Made by a program: the position numbers and the translations under genes
Source: an uncultured Truepera sp.
GTDB lineage: Bacteria > Deinococcota > Deinococci > Deinococcales > Trueperaceae
DNA length: 42,758 bases
NCBI GenBank assembly: GCA_902806425.1
Contig: CADCWP010000002.1
Coordinates: 1,924-44,681 of the forward strand
Direction: 5' to 3'
Shown here: in pieces, positions 1-7,928 of the stretch
Numbering within the stretch: position 1 is the first letter of the stretch
How the letters are laid out: every line of letters starts with the position of its first letter
Notes under the pieces: generated by a model
Seen by the model: only the letters and a program-made list of their open reading frames with translations
What the model was told of the DNA's origin: nothing
Database searches by the model: none

Positions 1-176
1 AGGGGCAGGCTGAAAAGCGCAAACCCCAGCCCGACGTAGAGGATCGGGAATGAGAGCGGCCGCCCTTGCAAAAAGCGGGGCAGCCACGCCGCTCCGATAA
101 AGGCGACGCCCAGGAGGGCAAGGATGACTTCATAGGTGCTCGGGGAGGTGAGGTCTTTAAGGAGGCTCTGAAACAT
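1..176 (-). CDS. Cation:proton antiporter, N-terminal fragment (cut by window edge)
   Basis: About 58 codons are visible from an ATG at 174-176, running off the left edge of the window. The peptide begins MFQSLLKDLTSPSTYEVILA and continues into hydrophobic stretches including LSFPILYVGLGFALFSLPL. That pattern resembles the first membrane segments of CPA1-type sodium/proton antiporters, which exchange protons for sodium or potassium across the inner membrane. No catalytic residues are in view, so the family call rests on the N-terminus only. The ATG sits directly after a run of six T (coding strand) that belongs to a possible terminator or attenuator, so expression may be conditional. Confidence 0.55.
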   Translation of the reverse strand, partial: MFQSLLKDLTSPSTYEVILALLGVAFIGAAWLPRFLQGRPLSFPILYVGLGFALFSLP

Positions 177-198
177 AAAAAAGTGCGCCCTTCGCGCA
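177..198 (-). terminator. Short intrinsic terminator or attenuator before the antiporter
   Basis: Read on the minus strand, TGCGC pairs with GCGCA around the loop GAAGG, followed by C and six T (177-182). It lies 88 bases after the methyltransferase stop and directly before the antiporter ATG. The stem is only 5 bp. A competing 5-bp pairing of CCTTC (199-203) with the loop GAAGG would break it, which is the layout of an attenuator. Confidence 0.45.
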
Positions 199-203
199 GA
201 AGG

Positions 204-239
204 TCAGCTTAACGTGAGCTGCGGAGGGCTCGATGTCAT
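204..239 (-). CDS. Possible 11-codon leader peptide
   Basis: An ATG at 237-239 opens a short frame encoding MTSSPPQLTLS and ending in TGA at 204-206. The stop touches the first arm (199-203) of the competing hairpin described for the neighbouring terminator. The position fits a leader peptide, but no clear -10 box or ribosome binding site precedes it and the codons are not strongly biased to one amino acid. It could be a chance frame. Confidence 0.25.
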   Translation of the reverse strand: MTSSPPQLTLS

Positions 240-285
240 CTACTGTGTTATTTACTGTGGCGTCCGCTGTAACCAAACCTGAGCA

Positions 286-1020
286 TCACGACGCGATGAC
301 GACGAGATTCGGCGCGCGGGTATGGAACCTGCCTCGGCTGAAGTCGCCGTACACTTGAATCTGGGTAAAGCCGTTTTGTAAAAGGGCGCGCTCGAGCTCG
401 AACCGGTGAAAATACCGCTGCGTGAGGGTGCTGCGCCGCCGCCTCAAAAGGCTGTCCACGCCCACCGTATCCCAAAAATAATGTGAGGTCAGAAGCTGCG
501 CGTCCGGGTCGTGGGTTTGTAACAGAAAGAGGTCGCCGTCCTCGCCCCCGACGTGTGCCCATTCGGGCTCGAGCCTCAGCACTTCCAGCTGACCGAAGTT
601 CGGCGTGTAGAGGTCGAGCGCGAAGCACCCGCCCGCCTCCAGGTGGGCCCTAACGGTCTGCAAGGTGGCGTCTTGGTCGGACAGGGTATAGGCGTGCATG
701 AGGGTGTTAAAGGGCGCGATAATAAGGGGGAAAAGCTGCCCCAGCCGCACCGAACGCATGTCACCCTGATGGTAGCTGACGTTTGTCAATCCCGCCGCCG
801 CAAGGCGCTCCTTACCGCGCGCGATCATCTGTAGGGAGGGCTCGAGGGCCACCACCTCATGTCCGGCTCGCGCGAGCGCCGCCGCGACGCGCGCCGTACC
901 CGCGCCCAGCTCGAAGACCGGGCCGCCGTAGTCGCCTGCCAGCCGTGTGTAAAAGGGCAGGTCGTCGCGGTAGCTCCGGTATTGCAGGTCGTACAGCTCA
1001 GCGAGCGGGTCGTAGTTCAT
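286..1020 (-). CDS. Class I SAM-dependent methyltransferase
   Basis: A 244-residue protein starting MNYDPLAELYDLQYRSYRDD. Motif I of the Rossmann methyltransferase fold is clear near residues 45-60 (VFELGAGTARVAAALARAGH), followed by an acidic end to strand 2 (VVALEPS) and a later QGDM motif, so it should bind S-adenosylmethionine. The substrate is not evident. A longer open frame exists upstream, but this start is chosen because the ATG overlaps the ABC transporter stop in ATGA (1017-1020), as do other junctions of this operon. It is the last gene of the lpx cluster, so a lipid or glycan substrate is possible but not shown. Confidence 0.75.
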   Translation of the reverse strand: MNYDPLAELYDLQYRSYRDDLPFYTRLAGDYGGPVFELGAGTARVAAALARAGHEVVALEPSLQMIARGKERLAAAGLTNVSYHQGDMRSVRLGQLFPLIIAPFNTLMHAYTLSDQDATLQTVRAHLEAGGCFALDLYTPNFGQLEVLRLEPEWAHVGGEDGDLFLLQTHDPDAQLLTSHYFWDTVGVDSLLRRRRSTLTQRYFHRFELERALLQNGFTQIQVYGDFSRGRFHTRAPNLVVIAS

Positions 1021-2648
1021 GCGGGGACGGTCTCTAAAATGCGACCGTGCTCGAGCCTCAGGGTCCGCTCCGCCGCCCCGATGAGCGCCGGACGGTGCGC
1101 GACGACGACGACCAAACGCCGCTGCGCTTGACGCTCCAAAACCTTTACGAGCACCTGTTCGCTGTCGGCGTCTAGACTGGCGCTCGGTTCGTCCAACAGG
1201 AGCACGTCGGGGTTTCGCAAAATTGCCCGGGCGACGCTGAGCCGCTGCCGCTGCCCGCCGGAAAGCCCAGCGCCGCCCTCCGCCAGGGGCGCACCCAGCC
1301 CGCGCTCCCTGAGCGTTTCTGCCAAACCTACGTCGTGGAGAGCGGCCCACACATCGTCGTCCGAAAAGGGTTCGCCGAGCGTCAAGTTGTCGCGTAGGCT
1401 GGCACGAAAAAGCGTGTTGTCCTGCGGGACGTAGGCCAGGCGGCGCTGCCGTTCGGCACTGGGGTACAGAGACAGGTCGGTACCGGCGAGCAGCACCCTC
1501 CCGGACGTCGGGGGTAGCAGGCCCAGGAGAAGTTTAAGCAGCGTGGTCTTGCCGCCGCCGCTCGGGCCGGTCAGCGTGACCAGGGCGGGACCGGACATCG
1601 TGAGCGTAACACCGTCCAGCACCGTCTCAGTAGGCCGCTTGAAGGTCAAATTGGTGAGCTCGAGCACCGGCAGGCGCGGGGGGAGCGGCACGAGGGGGAA
1701 TGATTCTGCCGGACGCTCCAGGTCGCGCAGGTCAGCGAGCCGCGCCGCCGCCGCGCGAGCACTTTGCAGATGGGCGTAGCCGCGCGGCAGGAGCTGCGCC
1801 GGGGTCGATAAAAGCGCCAGCAGCGTGACGAACGCGCCCACCTCACCCAGGCTCATCCCTCCGTTCTGGACGCTGCGCGTGAGGACAATCAGCAGCAGGG
1901 CCAGCGCGACGAACCCCAAGGTTTGCGCTAGCGGCGTCTGCACCGCCGCCCAGCGCGCCCGCGCCGCCTGTGCCCGCGCTGCCCCCGCATTGGCGACGCC
2001 GAAGCGCCCGAGCAAAAACGCCTCCAAACCAAACGCCCGCACCACCTCGCGCTGCGCCAGACCCTCTTGCAAGTGGGCGCTGGTCTCCTCCAAAAGTCTC
2101 TGCGTCTGGAAACTGCGCCGTTTGATCCCCCGCCCTGCCCAGACCAGCGCCCCCGCCAGCGGCGCGCTCAACCCAACGAGCAGGAGCGTCGCGCTTCTGT
2201 TGACGTAGAACAGGTACGCCACGCTTAGGAGCAGCGTCAACGACTCGGCGATAAGCGTCCCCAACCCGACTTGCAGGTACGCCTCGACCTCTTTAAGGTC
2301 ACTCAAGACGCGCCCGGTGAGGCCGCCGCTGGTCTGCCGGGTGTTCTCCGGCACCGAGAGCAGTGTGCGGTAGAGCCCCGCGCGCCACGCCGCCGCTGTG
2401 CGCGCCGCGACGCCTCCGAAGACGGCGTCCTGCGCCCAGAGCGCCGCCGACCCCACGAGCAAGGCCCCGCCGCCCAGCCAGAGCACTCCCGGCAGCGCGT
2501 CAAAGTCGCCGCGGATGAACACCTGGTCAAAGAGCGGTTGCACTAGAATCGGCGCGACTGCGACCCGGATGAGCGCGTTCAGTGTGGCGGCGAGCGCCCC
2601 CCAAGCGCTTAGCGCGGTGCGGGGGAGGAGGAGGTTGGGCAAGTTCAT
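1017..2648 (-). CDS. MsbA-like ABC transporter, fused permease and ATPase
   Basis: A 543-residue half-transporter. The N-terminal 300 residues hold several hydrophobic segments of an exporter-type membrane domain. The ATPase domain follows: Walker A at about 361-369 (GPSGGGKTT), signature LSGGQ at 463-467, Walker B at about 483-487 (LLLDE), and the switch histidine in VVAHRP near 518. Such proteins work as homo- or heterodimers that flip lipids or drugs across the inner membrane. Position within an lpx cluster, overlapping the lpxB-like gene by ATGA, suggests it moves a lipid A-like molecule as MsbA does. That role is inferred. No second half-transporter lies nearby, so a homodimer is likely. 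Confidence 0.8.
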   Translation of the reverse strand: MNLPNLLLPRTALSAWGALAATLNALIRVAVAPILVQPLFDQVFIRGDFDALPGVLWLGGGALLVGSAALWAQDAVFGGVAARTAAAWRAGLYRTLLSVPENTRQTSGGLTGRVLSDLKEVEAYLQVGLGTLIAESLTLLLSVAYLFYVNRSATLLLVGLSAPLAGALVWAGRGIKRRSFQTQRLLEETSAHLQEGLAQREVVRAFGLEAFLLGRFGVANAGAARAQAARARWAAVQTPLAQTLGFVALALLLIVLTRSVQNGGMSLGEVGAFVTLLALLSTPAQLLPRGYAHLQSARAAAARLADLRDLERPAESFPLVPLPPRLPVLELTNLTFKRPTETVLDGVTLTMSGPALVTLTGPSGGGKTTLLKLLLGLLPPTSGRVLLAGTDLSLYPSAERQRRLAYVPQDNTLFRASLRDNLTLGEPFSDDDVWAALHDVGLAETLRERGLGAPLAEGGAGLSGGQRQRLSVARAILRNPDVLLLDEPSASLDADSEQVLVKVLERQAQRRLVVVVAHRPALIGAAERTLRLEHGRILETVPA

Positions 2649-3841
2649 GACAGCAGGCGTGAGACGAGTTTGGCGGCGGCACCCGGCCTCGGCATGGTTT
2701 CCAAGAGCCTTGCCCGTCGCCGCTCGAGCCCCGCTGCGTCGCCCAAAAGAGTCAGGACTTCCGCGAGCACGCCGTCACGGGTGAGCGTGCCCTTTAGCTC
2801 GAGCATCAAGGGCTCACCGCTCAGGCTGTTCGGCAGCGACACCGGCAGGTGCGGCGCGGCGAGCAGCACAGCGCGGCGTTTAAGCGCGGTGCCGACGAGC
2901 GGCACGAGCGACAACCAGTGCCCCGGCCCCTCGAGTGGGATGACCTCGGGTTTGTTGAGTGGGAGGAGAACGACCGACGGCACCCCGGCGATCCCGAGTT
3001 CTAAGGTGTTCGTACCGGGGATGGTGACGGCCAGGTCGGCGGCGCGCATGTGGGCGTAGCGCGTCTCCTCGGGGACCAGCTCGAGGCGCGCGCCGCTCGG
3101 CGTCATCACCGTGCTGCCCGCACGTCTGCCTGAAATACCGCCCAAAGTATCCCTCTGCGCGCCGGAGATACCTCTCTCTACCGCCTCCGGGCTCAAGAGA
3201 CGGCTGACCGGCCAGATAAAGCGCGCGTTCGGATAGTGCGCGTGGAGCGCGTCGGCGAGCGCCAGCATAAAGGGGATCATGTGAACGGCGAAGGTGTCAC
3301 GGGAGCCGCAGAGCATGAGGATATGCGGGTCGCCGCGCTCGGGAACCGGCTCGGCGAGGTCTACGGCGTCGGCGACAAGGTTGCCGACGACCACGAGCTT
3401 GCTGGCGGGCGCGCCCAGAAGCCGCGCCCGCTGCGCCGTACGGGGCGCGTCGACGAATAGCGTCGAGAGCTTTTTATGCCAGTAGGGAACGAACGAATAC
3501 CGGAAGGTTGGCGCGTGCAGGCGTTCGGCCAGTTGCAGCGCTAACCCAGCGCCCCCGCCCAGCCCGAGCACCACGCCCGCGCGGGGGCCGAACGCTGAAC
3601 GGTCTCCCGCCAACAGTCGCACGAAATCGTTCGGGCTGGTTACGCTGTCGGCTCCAAAGGTTTCGGCGATGCGCGTCTCGTGTCCGCTGGCGAACTGGCA
3701 GGGCACAAGGCTCACGGTGACGCGGCGCTCGGGCGCTCGCCGCCGCAACTCACTCAGCACCGGACGCACCCAGGTATAGAGTTCACCGGGGCCATTACTG
3801 ACCAAGATAATGTCTGCGGTGGAGGTGACGGTATCCGCCAT
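2645..3841 (-). CDS. Divergent lipid A-disaccharide synthase (LpxB-like glycosyltransferase)
   Basis: A 398-residue GT-B type protein. It starts IILVSNGPGELYTW rather than with the usual GEASGD-type loop of LpxB. The C-terminal half carries the family pattern PGTNTLELGIAGVPSVVLLP and then VSLPNSLSGEPLMLEL, close to the LpxB nucleotide-binding region. LpxB joins UDP-2,3-diacylglucosamine to lipid X to make the lipid A disaccharide. The gene lies 14 bases after lpxA and overlaps the ABC transporter start by four. The altered N-terminal acceptor side means the acceptor could differ, so the exact reaction is uncertain even though context favours LpxB. The start is an ATG. Confidence 0.72.
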   Translation of the reverse strand: MADTVTSTADIILVSNGPGELYTWVRPVLSELRRRAPERRVTVSLVPCQFASGHETRIAETFGADSVTSPNDFVRLLAGDRSAFGPRAGVVLGLGGGAGLALQLAERLHAPTFRYSFVPYWHKKLSTLFVDAPRTAQRARLLGAPASKLVVVGNLVADAVDLAEPVPERGDPHILMLCGSRDTFAVHMIPFMLALADALHAHYPNARFIWPVSRLLSPEAVERGISGAQRDTLGGISGRRAGSTVMTPSGARLELVPEETRYAHMRAADLAVTIPGTNTLELGIAGVPSVVLLPLNKPEVIPLEGPGHWLSLVPLVGTALKRRAVLLAAPHLPVSLPNSLSGEPLMLELKGTLTRDGVLAEVLTLLGDAAGLERRRARLLETMPRPGAAAKLVSRLLS

Positions 3842-3855
3842 AGCTTTAGCTAACG

Positions 3856-4623
3856 TTAAACAAACCCGCAGAGTCCACGTGTGGACGACATCTTGAACTC
3901 GAGCAGCGCCCGCACGTCGGGGCTGAGGGCGGCGAGGTGCTCTAGTAGCGCCCAGTCGCGGCGGCGAAGGGCGCGTATCGCCCGTTCCAGGTGGCGGTAC
4001 CGCTCCCCCACGACGCCCCGCCGCTGCAACCCCACCCGGTTGAGGCGGTAGTGACGCGCCGGGTTTCCCCGCGCCATGCTGAACGGCACCACGTCCCGGT
4101 TCGACCCGCTGCCCGCGCCGAACATGGCGCAGGTTCCGACGCGGCAGTGCTGATGCAAAATCGCCGCCGACCCCAGCACCGCGTAGTCGCCCACCTCGCA
4201 GTGACCACCGAGTTGAACCTGTGTGGTGAGGACGCAGCCCCGACCGACCCGGGCGTTATGCGACACATGCGCGTACGACATCACCAGGGTTTTGGCCCCG
4301 ACGCGCGTCTCGTTGCCCTCACCGCTGGCCCGGTGGACGGTCGCGTATTCGCGCAGCACCACGCGGTCTTCGAGCACGGCAAAGCTCGGCTCGCCGCGAA
4401 AGGCCGTGTCCATCGGCTCGCCGCCGACGACCGCGTACGGTCCGACACGGCACCCTTCGCCGACGCGGCTGCCCGTATGCAGAACGCTGCCGGTCCCGAT
4501 TGCGGCGCCCCTGCGGACGCTCACGCCTTCTTCAATCACCACAAACGGCCCGATCACACAGCCCTCAAGGTCGGCGCTCCGCGCGACGACGGCTGAGGGG
4601 TGAACGCTCGCGGTGACGCTCAC
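3856..4623 (-). CDS. lpxA: UDP-N-acetylglucosamine O-acyltransferase LpxA
   Basis: LpxA transfers a 3-hydroxyacyl chain from acyl carrier protein to UDP-GlcNAc, the first step of lipid A synthesis, in the cytoplasm. The 255-residue length matches the family. Hexapeptide repeats of the left-handed beta helix fill residues 7-180. The catalytic histidine is seen in AHVSHN (H122, with H119 nearby). The C-terminal helical part begins at LNRVGLQRRGV. The start is GTG, overlapping the fabZ stop in GTGA, so translation is probably coupled. The order fabZ-lpxA-lpxB is the classical one. Confidence 0.93.
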   Translation of the reverse strand: MSVTASVHPSAVVARSADLEGCVIGPFVVIEEGVSVRRGAAIGTGSVLHTGSRVGEGCRVGPYAVVGGEPMDTAFRGEPSFAVLEDRVVLREYATVHRASGEGNETRVGAKTLVMSYAHVSHNARVGRGCVLTTQVQLGGHCEVGDYAVLGSAAILHQHCRVGTCAMFGAGSGSNRDVVPFSMARGNPARHYRLNRVGLQRRGVVGERYRHLERAIRALRRRDWALLEHLAALSPDVRALLEFKMSSTRGLCGFV

Positions 4624-5075
4624 GCGGCGAAGACAAACGAAAGCGTGGCCTCCGCGGCAACCTCATCGCCCACCAAGGCCCGCGCCGCGACGCGGCAGAG
4701 GCGGCGGCGGAAGAGCATGATCTCACCGACCAACCTGAGCACGTCGCCGGGAACGACCTTGCGTTTAAATTTGGCGTCGTCGATTCCGGCCAAATAGCCG
4801 ATCTTTGGTTCGGTGCCTGGGGCGGTCCACCCTTCGCGCACGGCTAGGCCGACCGCCGAGGCCTGTGCGAGCGCCTCTAAGATCATGACGCCGGGCATCA
4901 CCGGCTCGGACGGAAAGTGTCCCTGAAAAAAGGGTTCGTTGTAAGAGACGTTTTTACGGCACTCGAAGCCGTCGCCGTCTTGTGACACAAAGGTGTCGAC
5001 CAGCAAAAAGGGGTAGCGGTGAGGTAAAACCGCGCGGACGTCTAACACCGGGGCCGCGTCTAGAGGTGTGCTCAC
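4620..5075 (-). CDS. fabZ: 3-hydroxyacyl-ACP dehydratase FabZ
   Basis: A 151-residue hot-dog fold dehydratase acting on 3-hydroxyacyl-ACP in fatty acid elongation. The catalytic histidine is in FQGHFPSEPVMPGV (H53) and the catalytic glutamate in LEALAQ (E67). Its position between lpxA and lpxC is classical, since FabZ competes with LpxA for hydroxyacyl-ACP. It starts with GTG and overlaps the oxidoreductase stop by four bases. Confidence 0.93.
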   Translation of the reverse strand: MSTPLDAAPVLDVRAVLPHRYPFLLVDTFVSQDGDGFECRKNVSYNEPFFQGHFPSEPVMPGVMILEALAQASAVGLAVREGWTAPGTEPKIGYLAGIDDAKFKRKVVPGDVLRLVGEIMLFRRRLCRVAARALVGDEVAAEATLSFVFAA

Positions 5076-6055
5076 GCCAACACCGCCTCCTGCTGGGCCG
5101 TTTGGGTTTTGGGCGCGTGAAGCTGCGCGATAAGCTGCGTCGCCAGCTTTAGCGAGCGTAGGTCGTCGTCAAGGGTACCAATCGGCGGCGCGCTGCGGCG
5201 GATGCGGGCGAGAAAGTGCTCCAACTCGCGCCTGAGCGGGTTGTCCTCGTGCACGACCACGCGGTCCATCTGCACTTCGGAGTGACCTGCGCCCTCGGCT
5301 ACGGGGCGGTAGACCGACACCTCGGTGTGCGGCTCCTTCCCGAAGTCGACGCGCAGCGTCTGCGTCTTTTCGGCGATGACGAGCGTGCGTTCGGCGTCGG
5401 GGGCGACGCGTGAGGCCAAAAAGCGGGCGATACAGCCGTTTGCAAAGGTGATCTGCGCGGCGGCGACGTCCTCATAAGCGCTCGCGCCGAGCACATGACC
5501 CGTGACGTGAACGCTTGCGATGGGGGCGGGAACGATGCCCAGCACGATGTCGATGTCGTGGATCATGAGGTCCAAAATCACCCCGACATCCCGGATGCGG
5601 GCGTTCGGGCTCAGGCGGCGAGCGTCGATCAGATACGGCGCGCTGATCCGTTCGCCTAGAAGTTCGACGGCCTGGTAAAAGCGGGTGATGTGACCGACTT
5701 GCAAAATGAGCCCCAAGCGGCGGCTCAGCTCGGCCAGCTTTTCAGCCTCGGCGACGCTCGCTGCCACGGGTTTTTCGACCAGCACGTGAACACGCGCGGT
5801 TAACAGCTCCTTGGTCACCCCGTAGTGGTGGCTTGTCGGCGCAGCGACGCTCGCCGCGTCTACAGGTGTGGCCGCGAGCATCGTCCTGACGTCTGGAAAG
5901 GTCGCTACCGCGAAACGTTGCGCCGCTTCGGCCCGCCGGTGTTCGCTCGGGTCGACGACGGCGACGAGATCAGTGTAGGGCAGTGCGGCGTAGACGTTTG
6001 CGTGGTTTTTACCCATCACGCCGAAACCGACGACGGCGACCTTTAGGCGTTTCAC
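5072..6055 (-). CDS. Gfo/Idh/MocA oxidoreductase, candidate UDP-GlcNAc 3-dehydrogenase
   Basis: A 327-residue NAD(P)-dependent sugar oxidoreductase. The dinucleotide-binding turn is GFGVMGKNH (10-18), the conserved EKP is at 94-96, and the catalytic-type histidine is in LDLMIHDIDI (H166). Family members of this type found next to lpx genes include GnnA, which oxidises UDP-GlcNAc at C3 so that an aminotransferase, GnnB, can make the 3-amino sugar used for amide-linked lipid A. The lpx context makes a GnnA-like role attractive, but no GnnB lies in this window, so the substrate is an inference. The start is GTG, 31 bases after the lpxC stop, and no strong ribosome binding site is seen. Confidence 0.72.
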   Translation of the reverse strand: MKRLKVAVVGFGVMGKNHANVYAALPYTDLVAVVDPSEHRRAEAAQRFAVATFPDVRTMLAATPVDAASVAAPTSHHYGVTKELLTARVHVLVEKPVAASVAEAEKLAELSRRLGLILQVGHITRFYQAVELLGERISAPYLIDARRLSPNARIRDVGVILDLMIHDIDIVLGIVPAPIASVHVTGHVLGASAYEDVAAAQITFANGCIARFLASRVAPDAERTLVIAEKTQTLRVDFGKEPHTEVSVYRPVAEGAGHSEVQMDRVVVHEDNPLRRELEHFLARIRRSAPPIGTLDDDLRSLKLATQLIAQLHAPKTQTAQQEAVLA

Positions 6056-6086
6056 GACGGCTCACAAACAGCACAAATAGGTGATA

Positions 6087-6911
6087 TCAAGGCAGCTCCC
6101 CGGATTCGCCCGCAGCAGCAGGCAAGAGTGAGAGTAACATAGCTTCGCGCACCATCGTCCGGGCGAAGTGAACGTGCGCCCCATGCGAGCCCCGAACGAC
6201 CTCGAGCCCCCCCAACAGGGGCCGCCCGAGCAGGTAAAAGTCTCCCAAAGCGTCGAGCGCCTTGTGACGCACCGGCTCGTCGGCTACGCGCAGAGGCGTT
6301 AACGGCCCGTCACTGCCGTAGACGATAGCATTTTCCAGGCTTGCGGCGGTTGCCAGCCCCGCGCCGCGCAGCCCCTCGAGTTCGCTTAAAAAGCCGAAGG
6401 TTCGGGCCGGGAGAAGCGTTTCAAACGCCTCCGCTGGGCCGCACCAGCGCTGCCTGCCGATAGCCGGATGGTCGAAGTCGATCTCGGCGCAGAGGCGCTG
6501 CTCGCCCGGCAGGACGCGGCAGCGCGTTCTGCCCTGCTGAAGCGTAAACGGCGCGCTGACGACAAAACCTTGGGGCGGTGGCGGTGGCGCGCCGAGCGCG
6601 TCGATAAGCCCCAGCCAAGGTGCCGCCGAGCCGTCTAAGATCGGCACCTCGTCGGCGGAGACCTCGATGACGAGACCCCGCCACCAGCCGCGCACGTGAA
6701 GGGCCGCTAAAAGGTGTTCGACCGTCAAGACCTGATAGCCGCCGCACGCGAGCGTCGTGCTTCGTTTTGTGTCGGCGACGAACTCGAGGCTCGCCGGAAT
6801 CTCCTGCCGCCCCCGCCGGAATCTCACGCCACCCTCCGCCGGATGCAGATGCACCCACGACGGCGCGCCGGTGTGGAGGCCGTGCCCGCTAATCACCGGT
6901 GACTGCCTCAT
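6087..6911 (-). CDS. lpxC: UDP-3-O-acyl-GlcNAc deacetylase LpxC
   Basis: LpxC is the zinc deacetylase that commits the pathway to lipid A. The 274-residue protein keeps the zinc ligands: H66 in VEHLLAAL, H216 and D220 in RHKALDALGD. The catalytic residues E65, D224 and H243 (GSHGAH) are also present. HGLHTG near the N-terminus and EVPILDGSAAPW are further family marks. All key residues are intact, so it should be active. The ATG lies inside the end of lpxD, a 23-base overlap, so the two are co-translated. LpxC stability is controlled by FtsH in enterics; ftsH is about 16 kb away here. Confidence 0.93.
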   Translation of the reverse strand: MRQSPVISGHGLHTGAPSWVHLHPAEGGVRFRRGRQEIPASLEFVADTKRSTTLACGGYQVLTVEHLLAALHVRGWWRGLVIEVSADEVPILDGSAAPWLGLIDALGAPPPPPQGFVVSAPFTLQQGRTRCRVLPGEQRLCAEIDFDHPAIGRQRWCGPAEAFETLLPARTFGFLSELEGLRGAGLATAASLENAIVYGSDGPLTPLRVADEPVRHKALDALGDFYLLGRPLLGGLEVVRGSHGAHVHFARTMVREAMLLSLLPAAAGESGELP

Positions 6912-7926
6912 CCGGGACCTTTGCGGGAGCGTTGAGGCGCTTCCAGAGGGTATCGAGTTGGCCGAGCAGATAGAGTTCGCGGACCCATTTGCGCTGCGGT
7001 TTGGCCGGGTAGCCCGCCCAGGTCTGGCCCGCTGGGACGCTTTTGGTCACGCTCGAGCGCCCCGCGACGCGCGCGCCCACCCCGAGCCGCACATGGTCTT
7101 TAACGGCGACCGCGCCGCCGAGCACCACGCCGCGTTCCAGGACCGTGCTGCCGCCTATCGCCGACGCTCCTGCGACGATACAGTCCGGCCCCAGGGTCAC
7201 GTTATGACCGATTTGACAGAGGTTGTCGATCTTGCTGCGCGTCCCGATACGCGTCTCGCCGAGGGTGCCCCGGTCGATACAGCTGTTGGCCCCGACCTCC
7301 ACGTCGTCCTCGATCACGACCGTTCCCAGATGATGAATCTTGAGCGCGCCCTGCGCTGAGAATGCGTACCCGAAACCGTCCGCGCCGACGACCACGCCGC
7401 TGTGGAGGATAACCCGCGCTCCCAGCCGGACGCCCGGATAGAGCGTGACGTTGGCGTGCAGCACGGTATATTCGCCCAGCACCGCGCCCTCGCCGACTAC
7501 GCACCCCGGCCCGACGCGGCAGCCCGGCCCGATGCTCGCGCCCTCACCGATGACGGCACCCGGCCCGACGCTCACGCCTTCACCGAGGGCGGTGCCGGGA
7601 TGGATGAGGGCGTCCGCGCTGACCGCGGGTTCCGGCTGAGGTGGCGCGAAAAGCGAGCTGAGCCGCGCGAAAGCGAGGCGCGGCTCCTCCACGAAGATGG
7701 TCGGACAGGGGAGCGCCGCGCCCAAACCGGCCGGTACGACGGCAGCTCCTAGGGTGTGCAGCGCCGTCCCCCTCAGAAGCCCCTCGAGCTGAGCGGGGGA
7801 TTCGATGACCATCACGCCCCCCGCCACCGCTCCCTGCGACGGGTCGATGAGCGCGGACACCGGGCGGTTCTCGCCCGCCAAGCGTCCGCCTAGAGTCCGG
7901 GCCAGGGTGTCGGTATCTAGGGTCAT
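6889..7926 (-). CDS. lpxD: UDP-3-O-acylglucosamine N-acyltransferase LpxD
   Basis: LpxD adds the second 3-hydroxyacyl chain to the product of LpxC. The 345-residue length is typical. Residues 1-100 form the uridine-binding domain and 105-285 a run of hexapeptide repeats. The catalytic histidine is in CQIGHNVTLG (H241). A C-terminal helix (RKWVRELYLLGQL) follows. The start is ATG, only 2 bases after the stop of the S55-like gene, and the end overlaps lpxC. Confidence 0.92.
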   Translation of the reverse strand: MTLDTDTLARTLGGRLAGENRPVSALIDPSQGAVAGGVMVIESPAQLEGLLRGTALHTLGAAVVPAGLGAALPCPTIFVEEPRLAFARLSSLFAPPQPEPAVSADALIHPGTALGEGVSVGPGAVIGEGASIGPGCRVGPGCVVGEGAVLGEYTVLHANVTLYPGVRLGARVILHSGVVVGADGFGYAFSAQGALKIHHLGTVVIEDDVEVGANSCIDRGTLGETRIGTRSKIDNLCQIGHNVTLGPDCIVAGASAIGGSTVLERGVVLGGAVAVKDHVRLGVGARVAGRSSVTKSVPAGQTWAGYPAKPQRKWVRELYLLGQLDTLWKRLNAPAKVPDEAVTGD

Positions 7927-7928
7927 GG

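Noticed and set aside
6056-6086. TTTGTG direct repeats before the oxidoreductase as a Rex operator
   Set aside because: Rex sites are inverted repeats; these are direct and lie within an operon.
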